Origin: DATAVB01 sp040414495
GTDB taxonomy: Bacteria; Actinomycetota; Actinomycetes; Mycobacteriales; QHCD01
Reading direction: 5' to 3'
Assembly: GCA_040414495.1 (NCBI GenBank)
Contig: JBEDUI010000016.1
Location: 1-21,996 of the forward strand
Length of the DNA: 21,996 bases
Part shown: positions 7,393 to 13,643 of the stretch, piece after piece
How the letters are laid out: the number at the start of each line of letters is the position of its first letter
How positions within the stretch are numbered: the first letter of the stretch is position 1
Program-made: the position numbers and the translations under genes
Notes under the pieces: generated by a model
Told to the model about the DNA's origin: nothing
Database searches by the model: none
Seen by the model: only the letters and a program-made list of their open reading frames with translations

Positions 7393-7440
7393 CCCGTTGT
7401 CCGGCCAGATCGTGGCCGGCCTCATCGGTCCCGCCTGACC
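7349..7440 (+). repeat. Perfect 46-bp tandem duplication of the desaturase 3' end
   Basis: Positions 7349-7394 and 7395-7440 are identical. The first copy contains the last codons and TGA of the desaturase gene; the second is a non-coding replica that starts right after the stop. The flanking bases differ (G 7348 against C 7394, T 7441 against C 7395), which defines the unit exactly. Complete identity suggests a recent event. Confidence 0.97.
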
Positions 7441-7461
7441 TGCTACGCCCCCGCACTCCGC

Positions 7462-7527
7462 TGCAGCGAGCGTGACACCAGGGCGAAAATCCAGCCCTAA
7501 AACGACCCTCATGTCACGCTCGCTGCA
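7462..7527. repeat. Large palindrome after the carotenoid operon, possible terminator
   Basis: TGCAGCGAGCGTGAC (7462-7476) is the exact reverse complement of 7513-7527. The match resumes outside after a four-base bulge (CGCACT against AGTGCG). The loop holds a nested pair AGGGC/GCCCT (7480-7484 and 7494-7498). It could end the operon transcript, or be a miniature dispersed repeat. No open frame uses it. Confidence 0.75.
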
Positions 7528-7590
7528 AGTGCGGCGTGCGCCGACCAAACAGCGCCGGGTTTGCCGGATTCCCAGCTCGGCCCCTCCGCT

Positions 7591-7664
7591 GTTGATCATG
7601 CACTTTCGTGCCGACACGCCGATGACATAGCCGAATCCGGCGCCGGAAACTTCATGATCAACAA
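7591..7664. repeat. Second intergenic palindrome with TTGATCATG ends
   Basis: TGTTGATCATG (7591-7601) pairs perfectly with CATGATCAACA (7654-7664), and pairing continues imperfectly inward. The inner part carries CTTTCGTGCCGACACGCCGATGAC. It shares ATCATG and TTTCGT words with the hairpin at 364-400. The outer CATGATCAA words give it the look of a small transposable or REP-like unit rather than a simple terminator. Confidence 0.65.
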
Positions 7665-7688
7665 ACCGTTACGCGACCTGCTGACTGC

Positions 7689-7738
7689 GCGAACACTGTT
7701 CGCCTGGCCGTATATCCGATAAAGCGAACGCCGTTCGC
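7689..7738. promoter_or_regulatory. Twin palindromic operators upstream of the TetR gene
   Basis: GCGAACACTGTTCGC (7689-7703) and GCGAACGCCGTTCGC (7724-7738) share perfect GCGAAC/GTTCGC arms with different 3-base centres, 35 bp apart start to start. Between them lies TATATCCGATAAA (7711-7723), a plausible -10 region. The second copy ends 40 nt before the TetR start. This is the layout expected for an autoregulated TetR repressor with two dimer sites. I found no third copy by eye in the window. Confidence 0.8.
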
Positions 7739-7778
7739 GTCTCCCCGATCGACCATTTCTGTGGCTAAGGTTGGCCGA

Positions 7779-8381
7779 ATGAATGCGCGGAGCCTATCCC
7801 GGGACAAGATCGTCGACACCGCATTGCGGGTCGCCGACGACGAGGGCCTCGAGTCGCTTACCCTGCGCCGGCTGGCCGGCGAACTCGGCACCGGCCAGGC
7901 CTCGCTCTATCGGCACATCGCCGACCGCGGTGAATTGCTCACGCTGCTGGCCGCCCGCGTCGCGGCCGATTTCCCGTTGCCCGATCGGCGCTCCTCGCCC
8001 CGAGCCCGGCTGAGCCGGCAATGGTTGGCGGCCTGGGATCTGCTCACCGCGCATCCATGGGTACCCACGGTTATGGTCGGCGGCGCATGGCCGGCGGCCG
8101 CGGCAGCCGCAAGTTTCGGCGAATCAACATTGACCAGCCTCAGCGATGCCGGTCTGGGATCTGCCGATGCCGCGCGGGCGTATCGCGCGCTCTGGCATTT
8201 ATTGCTGGGTCAGTTGCTTGACGCGCGAGCGGTGGCCAATACCGAAAACGGCGTCAGCGCGAACGAGTATCCGCTGCTGCGCAAGGCGCGCCCGCGGCTG
8301 GCTAAGCCCTCGCCCCGTAAGGACTATCAGTGGGCGCTGGGACGGTTGCTCGATGGGATCCTGGCCGGAACTGAACGGTAA
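7779..8381 (+). CDS. TetR-family transcriptional regulator
   Basis: The 200-residue protein has an N-terminal TetR helix-turn-helix. SRDKIVDTALRVADDEGL is followed by SLTLRRLAGELGTGQASLYRHI (about residues 27-48), where the recognition helix lies. The C-terminal helical part, with PWVPTVMVGGAWPA and RAYRALWHLLLGQLLDARA, would bind an unknown ligand and form the dimer. ATG 7779 is preferred over the upstream GTG 7761 because AAGG at 7767-7770 sits 8 nt before it. The twin GCGAAC-N3-GTTCGC sites upstream are likely its own operators. It stands between the carotenoid operon and the sugar transporter and could regulate itself only, since no copy of the operator is visible at either neighbour. Confidence 0.9.
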   Translation: MNARSLSRDKIVDTALRVADDEGLESLTLRRLAGELGTGQASLYRHIADRGELLTLLAARVAADFPLPDRRSSPRARLSRQWLAAWDLLTAHPWVPTVMVGGAWPAAAAAASFGESTLTSLSDAGLGSADAARAYRALWHLLLGQLLDARAVANTENGVSANEYPLLRKARPRLAKPSPRKDYQWALGRLLDGILAGTER

Positions 8382-8529
8382 TTCGCGGTCAGCTCGCCGT
8401 CACCGCACACGTCTGTGGTGTACGGTCTCGCCCGGGCCGCGACCCCGCGCTTTGCCCGCTGTGGCGGGGTTATCCGGCCGCCGCATGTGAATATCGCGCT
8501 GCACTGGCCGAGCACGGACAGCTATGCGG

Positions 8530-8558
8530 TTGACACTCGCTGCGCATTGGTCGATTCT
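8530..8558 (+). promoter_or_regulatory. Promoter of the sugar ABC operon
   Basis: A perfect -35 box TTGACA (8530-8535) and a -10-like GATTCT (8553-8558) are 17 nt apart. Transcription should start near 8565, giving an untranslated leader of about 135 nt. The 8382-8701 stretch contains no convincing gene; it holds this promoter, the operator and the leader. Confidence 0.65.
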
Positions 8559-8573
8559 AGTCAGTCAAGAAGA

Positions 8574-8589
8574 CGGGAAGCGCTTTCCG
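8574..8589. promoter_or_regulatory. LacI-type operator
   Basis: CGGGAAGCGCTTTCCG is a 16-bp near-perfect palindrome centred on AAGCGCTT, with one mismatched base pair (G 8577 against T 8586). The CG-centred core is typical of LacI/GalR-family sites. It lies about 10 nt after the predicted transcription start, where a bound repressor would block the promoter. The LacI gene at the other end of the operon is the natural partner. Confidence 0.8.
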
Positions 8590-8701
8590 GATGTCCCAGA
8601 TACCGGTCGGGAAGTGATATCGACGCCACGCAGCCCGCGCAGTCGCCACTGACTGAACCGTTCAACCGGGCATTGCCCTGCTGCAGAAAGGGTTCCACGA
8701 A

Positions 8702-10006
8702 ATGCTCTCACGTCGTGATTTCCTCCGCACCGGTGCAGCCGCATCGGCAGCGGCCGCGGCAATTCCGATCCTCGATGCGTGCAGTGGTGTCGCCGGTGGC
8801 AGCGGAGGCGGTTCGGCCGTCAAGCTGCAGCTGGCCTGGTGGGGCGGAAACGACCGCGCGAAGCGGACCCAGCAGGTCGTCTCCCTCTTCGAGAAGAAAC
8901 ACAAGAAGGTTACATTTGCCAATCAATTCTCGGCCTGGGACGGGTACTGGCAAAAGCTCGACACCGAGGCGGCCGGCGGTGGTCTGCCCGACATCCTGCA
9001 GATGGACATGGGATATATCGGTCAGTACACCAAACGCGATCAGCTCTTCGATATGTCCAAGTACCAGGGCAAGACGATCAGCCTCGACGACTTCGACAAG
9101 AGCCAACTGCAGCAGGGCACGGTCGACGGCAAACTGTACGGCGTCTCGCTCGGCGGCAATATCGCCGCCACCCTGTACAACCAGACAATGATTGAAAAAG
9201 CCGGCATGACACCGCCGGCGCCGACCACGACCTGGGAGCAGTTCGCGTCCTATCTGAGCAAGCTGTCGAAAAAGTTGCCGCACGGCGTCTACGCGGCCGA
9301 CGACACCAGCGGTGAGATTCCCGAATTCGAGACCTGGGTAAGGCAGAGCGGCAAGGAACTGTGGACCAGCGACGGGAAAATCGCCTTCACCGAGAACGAC
9401 GTTCGCGAATGGCTGCAATACTGGGCCGACCTACGTAAATCCGGTTTGATCATTACCGGCAGCATGGCCGCGGCCGAGGCGCAGGACGGCACGAACCAGG
9501 GCACGGTCCTGGTCAAGGGCAAGGCCGTATTCACCTCAACCTGGTCCAACTTCCTCGGCCAATACCAGATCCTGATGAAGGACAAGGTCGGGATGATGCG
9601 CAATCCGCTCGGCGGCAAGCAGGCCGGCGATTACGTCAAGGCCTCGCAGCTCTGGAGCACGTCGGCCAAGACCGAGCAGTCGTCGGACATCGCGCAATTC
9701 ATCGACTTCTTCATTCACGATCCGGCCGCGGTGAAGATTCTCGGTCTGGAACGCGGAGTGCCCGGTTCGGCCAAGACGCGCGCGCTGATCAAGCCGACGC
9801 TCAAGCCGTATGACGCCGCCCAGATCGACTTCTTCGACAACAACAGCGGCAAGACCCGACCCAAGACCGTGCTGGATCCGGCTGGATCGGGCCCGATCGG
9901 CGACGCGATGACTCGGGCGGCCCAGTCGATTCCGCTGTCGGGCAAGTCGGTGGCGTCCGCGGCGGCCAAGTTCATGGAAGATGCGCAAAAGGCCCTCAGT
10001 TCGTGA
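8702..10006 (+). CDS. Sugar ABC transporter substrate-binding lipoprotein (Tat-exported)
   Basis: The 434-residue protein is a family 1 extracellular solute-binding protein that would capture a sugar or oligosaccharide outside the membrane. The N-terminus has a twin-arginine motif SRRDFLRTG (Arg4-Arg5), a hydrophobic alanine stretch and the lipobox ILDAC with Cys27 as the lipidated residue. Tat export of a lipoprotein is thus predicted. The mature part has LQLAWWGGNDRAKRTQQVVSLF, then LPDILQMDMGYIGQY near residues 97-111, as in CUT1 binding proteins. ATG 8702 has AGAAAGGG at 8685-8692. The stop overlaps the permease GTG by 4 nt. The sugar is unknown; no glycoside hydrolase is nearby to hint at it. 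Confidence 0.93.
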   Translation: MLSRRDFLRTGAAASAAAAAIPILDACSGVAGGSGGGSAVKLQLAWWGGNDRAKRTQQVVSLFEKKHKKVTFANQFSAWDGYWQKLDTEAAGGGLPDILQMDMGYIGQYTKRDQLFDMSKYQGKTISLDDFDKSQLQQGTVDGKLYGVSLGGNIAATLYNQTMIEKAGMTPPAPTTTWEQFASYLSKLSKKLPHGVYAADDTSGEIPEFETWVRQSGKELWTSDGKIAFTENDVREWLQYWADLRKSGLIITGSMAAAEAQDGTNQGTVLVKGKAVFTSTWSNFLGQYQILMKDKVGMMRNPLGGKQAGDYVKASQLWSTSAKTEQSSDIAQFIDFFIHDPAAVKILGLERGVPGSAKTRALIKPTLKPYDAAQIDFFDNNSGKTRPKTVLDPAGSGPIGDAMTRAAQSIPLSGKSVASAAAKFMEDAQKALSS

Positions 10007-10959
10007 CCGCTGCGCAATTGCGGGACCAGGCCACGCCGTCGGCCAAACCCGCCAAGCGACGGGGAATGACGCAACGTCGCCGCGAAGCGATCGCCGGCTA
10101 CGTGTTCATTCTCCCGTGGCTGCTGGGCGCGATCGGCCTGACGCTCGGCCCAATGGCCGCATCGCTGTGGCTGTCGTTCACCAGGTACGACCTGCTGTCG
10201 GCTCCAAAATGGATCGGCGTGCAGAACTACGTCAACCTGTTCGCCGATGACCGCTACCTGAAGTCGGTCCGGGTGACGCTGGTGTACGTCTGCGTGTCGG
10301 TCCCGCTGAAGTTGGCGTTCGCCTTGCTGTTGGCGATGTTGCTCAATCGCGGGCTGCGCGGGCTCAACCTTTACCGGGCCGCGTTCTATGTGCCGTCATT
10401 ATTGGGATCGAGCGTGGCGATCGCGATCCTGTGGCGGCAACTGTTCGACAGCGACGGGGTCGTCGACAAGATCCTCAGTGGACTCGGCTGGCACAATCCC
10501 CCGGACTGGCTGACCGATCCGCATTACGCACTGTCCACATTGATCATTCTGGCGGTGTGGGAATTCGGGTCGCCAATGATCATCTTTCTGGCTGGATTAC
10601 GGCAGATTCCGCGCGAGTTCTACGAAGCGGCCCGGGTCGACGGCGCCGGGATAATGCCGCAGTTCTTCAAAATTACGCTGCCATTGTTGACTCCGCTGGT
10701 GCTGTTCAATCTGGTGCTGCAGTTGATTGGTTCGTTCCAGGCGTTCACGCCGGCCTATGTGGTCAGTGGCGGCAGCGGCGGTCCGGTCGACAGCACGCTG
10801 TTCTACACGCTCTACCTTTATCAGCAGTCATTCGGAAACCTGCATATGGGTTATGGCGCGGCGATGGCGTGGATCCTGCTGGTCGTGATCGCGATCTTCA
10901 CCGGCGGTGTGTTCTTCAGCTCGCGGTATTGGGTCTTCTACATGGATCAAGCGAGGTGA
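10003..10959 (+). CDS. Sugar ABC transporter permease (MalF/UgpA type)
   Basis: This 318-residue inner-membrane protein has about six hydrophobic helices. The cytoplasmic EAA loop reads EAARVDGAGIMPQFFKITLP (about residues 208-227), the contact site for the ATPase. The first helix (YVFILPWLLGAIGLTLGPM) follows a basic N-terminal tail, as in MalF/UgpA-type subunits. GTG 10003 overlaps the binding-protein stop in a GTGA junction, so translation is coupled. It would pair with the second permease gene after the repeat-rich spacer. No ATP-binding subunit is present in the window; many actinobacterial CUT1 importers use a shared ATPase of the MsiK type encoded elsewhere. Confidence 0.94.
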   Translation: MTAAQLRDQATPSAKPAKRRGMTQRRREAIAGYVFILPWLLGAIGLTLGPMAASLWLSFTRYDLLSAPKWIGVQNYVNLFADDRYLKSVRVTLVYVCVSVPLKLAFALLLAMLLNRGLRGLNLYRAAFYVPSLLGSSVAIAILWRQLFDSDGVVDKILSGLGWHNPPDWLTDPHYALSTLIILAVWEFGSPMIIFLAGLRQIPREFYEAARVDGAGIMPQFFKITLPLLTPLVLFNLVLQLIGSFQAFTPAYVVSGGSGGPVDSTLFYTLYLYQQSFGNLHMGYGAAMAWILLVVIAIFTGGVFFSSRYWVFYMDQAR

Positions 10960-10964
10960 GGATT

Positions 10965-11057
10965 GAGTGAGCATCGCAGCGAGCTTCGTGAGCGCAGGCG
11001 GGAGTGAGCATCGTAGCGAGCTTCGTGAGCGCAGGCGGGAGTGAGCATCGTAGCGAG
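10965..11057 (+). repeat. 37-bp tandem repeat between the two permease genes
   Basis: Units start at 10965, 11002 and 11039, each opening GAGTGAGCATCG. The first two are complete and differ at one base (GCAGCGAG against GTAGCGAG); the third follows for 19 bp and then changes. The whole spacer 10960-11168 is rich in GAGCG/GCGAG words and contains nothing resembling a third transporter gene. Confidence 0.93.
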
Positions 11058-11168
11058 CGCCAGCGAGCGAGGAGCGGAGCGAGCGCCGAAGCGAACCAGC
11101 GGCATGGCGAGCGAGGAGCGGAGCGAAATCCGAACCGAGCAAATCCAGCCCAGCGAGGTGAGGACTAA
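11004..11168 (+). CDS. Possible 54-residue repeat-derived small ORF ahead of the second permease
   Basis: A GTG at 11004, in the second 37-bp unit, opens a frame of 54 codons that ends at TAA 11166-11168, directly abutting the permease ATG at 11169 and in the same frame. It would read MSIVASFVSAGGSEHRSE and continue as an Arg/Ala/Glu-rich low-complexity chain. It has no recognisable domain and consists mostly of repeat sequence. A role as a leader peptide that keeps ribosomes moving across the spacer is conceivable; an accidental open frame is equally likely. Confidence 0.25.
   Translation: MSIVASFVSAGGSEHRSERQRARSGASAEANQRHGERGAERNPNRANPAQRGED
11063..11126 (+). repeat. Two copies of a 20-bp direct repeat in the same spacer
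   Basis: GCGAGCGAGGAGCGGAGCGA occurs exactly at 11063-11082 and at 11107-11126, 44 bp apart. Together with the 37-bp units it fills most of the spacer between the permease genes. Confidence 0.92.
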
Positions 11169-12065
11169 ATGAGCGTCGCGGTCGAGCCCGAGACCGACAG
11201 TGCACCGAGCCGGGTGCGTAGGCCGGATCGTTTCCGCCATTGGCCCCGCGGCCTGCTGCACGTGCTGCTGATCGCTGGCGCGTTGCTCATGCTCTACCCG
11301 TTGTTGTGGATGATCTCGGCCTCGTTCAAGCCCGAAAGCAAGGTCTTCGGCAACCTTGACCTGATCCCGACCCACCCGGTGCTCTCGAATTACTCCGCCG
11401 GGTGGAACGCGCTCGGAACGCCGTTCACCGGGTTCTTCCTGAATTCGATCATTCTGTGCGCGCTGGCCGTGTTGGGAAATCTGTGTTCATGCAGCCTGGC
11501 CGCGTTTGCCTTCGCCCGCCTGCGGTTTCCGCTGCGCCGGGTGTTCTTCGCGATCATGCTGGCTACGATTATGCTGCCCTTTCACGTGACGATCGTGCCG
11601 CAGTACATTCTGTTCAAGAAACTGGGCTGGGTCGGCACGCTGTTACCGATCGTGGTGCCGAAATTCCTCGCGGTCGACGCATTCTTTGTATTTCTACTGG
11701 TGCAGTTCATCCGTACGATCCCGATGGATCTCGACGACGCGGCGAAAATCGATGGTTGCGGCCCGTATCGGCTCTTTTTCCGGGTCGTACTCCCGCTGAT
11801 GGTGCCCGCGCTGGCCACGACCGCGATCTTCACGTTCCTGTGGACCTGGAACGATTTCTTTTCCCAGCTGCTCTATTTGGGCGGCAAGGTCCAGTCGTAC
11901 ACGATTCCGGTGGCATTGCGGGCGTTCATCGACAACACGAGCCAGTCATCGTGGGGTCAGCTGTTGGCGATGTCGTTGCTGTCACTGGTCCCGATTATCG
12001 GTTTTTTCGTCGCCTTCCAACGGCTGCTGCTGGACGGCATTTCCACCACCGGAATCAGGGGCTGA
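11169..12065 (+). CDS. Sugar ABC transporter permease (MalG/UgpE type)
   Basis: This second membrane subunit, 298 residues, has a basic N-terminus, a first helix around LLHVLLIAGALLMLYPLLWM and the MalG-like WMISASFKPESKVF that follows it. The EAA-type loop is DDAAKIDGCGPYRLFFRVVL (about residues 189-208), with Asp replacing the first Glu. The end LLLDGISTTGIRG is a common MalG-type C-terminus. ATG 11169 is preceded by AGCGAGGTGAGGA, a good ribosome-binding site. The gene overlaps the convergent LacI gene by 11 nt at the 3' ends, with no room for a terminator between them. Confidence 0.94.
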   Translation: MSVAVEPETDSAPSRVRRPDRFRHWPRGLLHVLLIAGALLMLYPLLWMISASFKPESKVFGNLDLIPTHPVLSNYSAGWNALGTPFTGFFLNSIILCALAVLGNLCSCSLAAFAFARLRFPLRRVFFAIMLATIMLPFHVTIVPQYILFKKLGWVGTLLPIVVPKFLAVDAFFVFLLVQFIRTIPMDLDDAAKIDGCGPYRLFFRVVLPLMVPALATTAIFTFLWTWNDFFSQLLYLGGKVQSYTIPVALRAFIDNTSQSSWGQLLAMSLLSLVPIIGFFVAFQRLLLDGISTTGIRG

Positions 12066-13050
12066 CCGAGTGCACCTGCAATGACGTTGGCAGTGTGATT
12101 CGACGCGGTTTGCCGGCCTCGCCACCGATCCGGGCGAACAGCAACTCGGCGGCCCGGCGCCCCAGGGCAACCGCGTCGTATGTCACCAGCGCCAACGGTA
12201 CGGACAGCAACTCGGCCAGTTCCAAGTCGTCGAAGCCGGCTACGTCGATGGTGGCGTTCACTTCGTGCGCGGCCTTCAGGACCCCGACGCTCATTCGGTT
12301 GTTGTCCGCGAAGATCGCGGTCGGCGCGGAATTGCCGGCGAGCAGATCGACGGCAGCGACGCGGGCCGATTCGGCGTCGTGATGATCCAACGTGATGAGC
12401 TGTTGATCGACGTCCGCGCCGTGGTCCTTGAACGCCTGCCGGTAGCCGGAGAGCCGCCGGCTCCCGGTCGGCACCGATGTCGCGCCGCCGACATAAGCGA
12501 TGCGGCGATGACCGCGCTCGAAAAGATGACCGACCGCCTGACGGGCGCCGCCGCGGTTGTCCAGCAGCACGACGTCGGCATCGATGCCTCGCGGTGGCCG
12601 GTCGATGAAGACCATCGGCGCCCATTTGTTGAGTTCGGCGTGGATTGCCGAATGATCGCCCGCGGCCGGGACAACCAGCATTCCGTCGACCCGGCGTCGG
12701 ACCATCTCGCGCATAAGCTCGCTCTGCTGCTCGAAACTGCGATCGGTCGTGCCGACCACGAGCAAATGCTGCTGTTGCCGGATCACTTCTTCGACACCGT
12801 GCGCGATCGCGGCCGAGAACGGGTTGGCGATGTCCTCGATCAACAACGCGATCGCGGCCGTGGATTGTCCTGGCCGCAGGCCCTGGGCGAGTCGATTCGG
12901 TTGGAATCCCAGCTCGGCGATGACCTTTTGCACCTTTAGCCGGGTGTCCTCGCGAACGTACCGGCCGTTGCTGAGCACGCGCGACACAGTGGACACGCTG
13001 ACGCCCGCCGCAGCAGCGACGTGGTGCATTGTCACTCCGGGTTGGTTCAT
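12055..13050 (-). CDS. LacI-family transcriptional regulator of the sugar importer
   Basis: The 331-residue repressor has an N-terminal LacI helix-turn-helix, VTMHHVAAAAGVSVSTVSRVL (about residues 6-26), then GRYVREDTRLKVQKVIAELG and the hinge FQPNRLAQGLR. The periplasmic-binding-protein-like effector domain follows, with LLIEDIANPFSAAIAHGVEE, VDGMLVVPAAGD and VAGFDDLELAELL. Location at the end of the transporter operon and an AAGCGCTT-centred operator at that operon's promoter argue that it represses the operon until its sugar is bound. ATG 13050 is supported by GGGAGCC 5 nt upstream. It is convergent with, and overlaps by 11 nt, the second permease gene. The effector is unknown. Confidence 0.94.
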   Translation of the reverse strand: MNQPGVTMHHVAAAAGVSVSTVSRVLSNGRYVREDTRLKVQKVIAELGFQPNRLAQGLRPGQSTAAIALLIEDIANPFSAAIAHGVEEVIRQQQHLLVVGTTDRSFEQQSELMREMVRRRVDGMLVVPAAGDHSAIHAELNKWAPMVFIDRPPRGIDADVVLLDNRGGARQAVGHLFERGHRRIAYVGGATSVPTGSRRLSGYRQAFKDHGADVDQQLITLDHHDAESARVAAVDLLAGNSAPTAIFADNNRMSVGVLKAAHEVNATIDVAGFDDLELAELLSVPLALVTYDAVALGRRAAELLFARIGGEAGKPRRITLPTSLQVHSVSP

Positions 13051-13088
13051 CCGGCTCCCGTCGTCATCATCGCCGTAACGTGAATCGG

Positions 13089-13094
13089 ATCGTA
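13089..13094 (-). promoter_or_regulatory. Possible -10 box for the lacI gene
   Basis: On the minus strand TACGAT lies 38 nt upstream of the lacI ATG. No convincing -35 hexamer accompanies it, and no AAGCGCTT operator is found nearby, so autoregulation is not evident here. Positions 13095-13216 between this site and the tandem array show no gene. Confidence 0.3.
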
Positions 13095-13249
13095 CAAGTT
13101 GGCCACGTTTTTCCGGCGTTGCTGCCTTTGCTAGCTTTGTTCCGCCATCTGGCCTTCAGGTTAAGCTCTCGGAACGTTCTCTGACAACGGTGCCAGCTAT
13201 CTGACTAGCTGAGTTGCCGTGTGCCACGGACGAAACTTGCGCGCCGAAC

Positions 13250-13557
13250 GAGACGGTGTCACGGACGAGTGAGACAACGTAGCGCTTGAACGCGACACCG
13301 TCGCGGACGAGCGAGACAACGTAGCGCTTGAACGCAACCGTCACGGTCCACCGATACAGCGTCACGATCTAACGCCGAGAGAGTCACGCTCGAACCAACA
13401 ACGTCATCCACCGAGCAATACAGCGTAGCGATCTGCCGATACGGTGTAGCGCTGGACGAGACAGCGTATCGGACGACGAGACAGCGTAACGGTCGATGAG
13501 ACTGCGTAACGGTCGATGGGACAGCGTAGCGGTGGATGGGACAGCGTAGCGGTGCAC
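13250..13557. repeat. Degenerate tandem array with 20-21-bp period
   Basis: About fifteen units resemble GAGACAGCGTAGCGGTCGAT. The right part is regular: units start at 13438, 13458, 13478, 13498, 13518 and 13538, exactly 20 bp apart, and are the most alike. The left part is older or composite: the same 23-bp sequence occurs at 13271-13293 and 13313-13335, giving a 42-bp higher-order unit made of two 21-bp halves. A weak further copy starts near 13225. The array fills most of the gene-free stretch 13051-13643, between the 5' end of lacI and the 3' end of the CDP-alcohol phosphatidyltransferase gene. Units touch without spacers, which excludes a CRISPR array. Confidence 0.9.
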
Positions 13558-13643
13558 AGGCTGCCGGCACCGATGGCGGTCGTGTGGCACGTTGGGTGGG
13601 TTGGCGTCGCGGTCGGACGTGCGGGCGTTGCCGCTGTCGCAAA

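Noticed and set aside
7462..7664. Insertion sequence remnant with a transposase
   Set aside because: Only short palindromic ends are present; no transposase-like coding sequence or target duplication was found.
13250..13557. CRISPR array
   Set aside because: Repeat units are contiguous, degenerate and about 20 bp with no unique spacers, and no cas gene is nearby.
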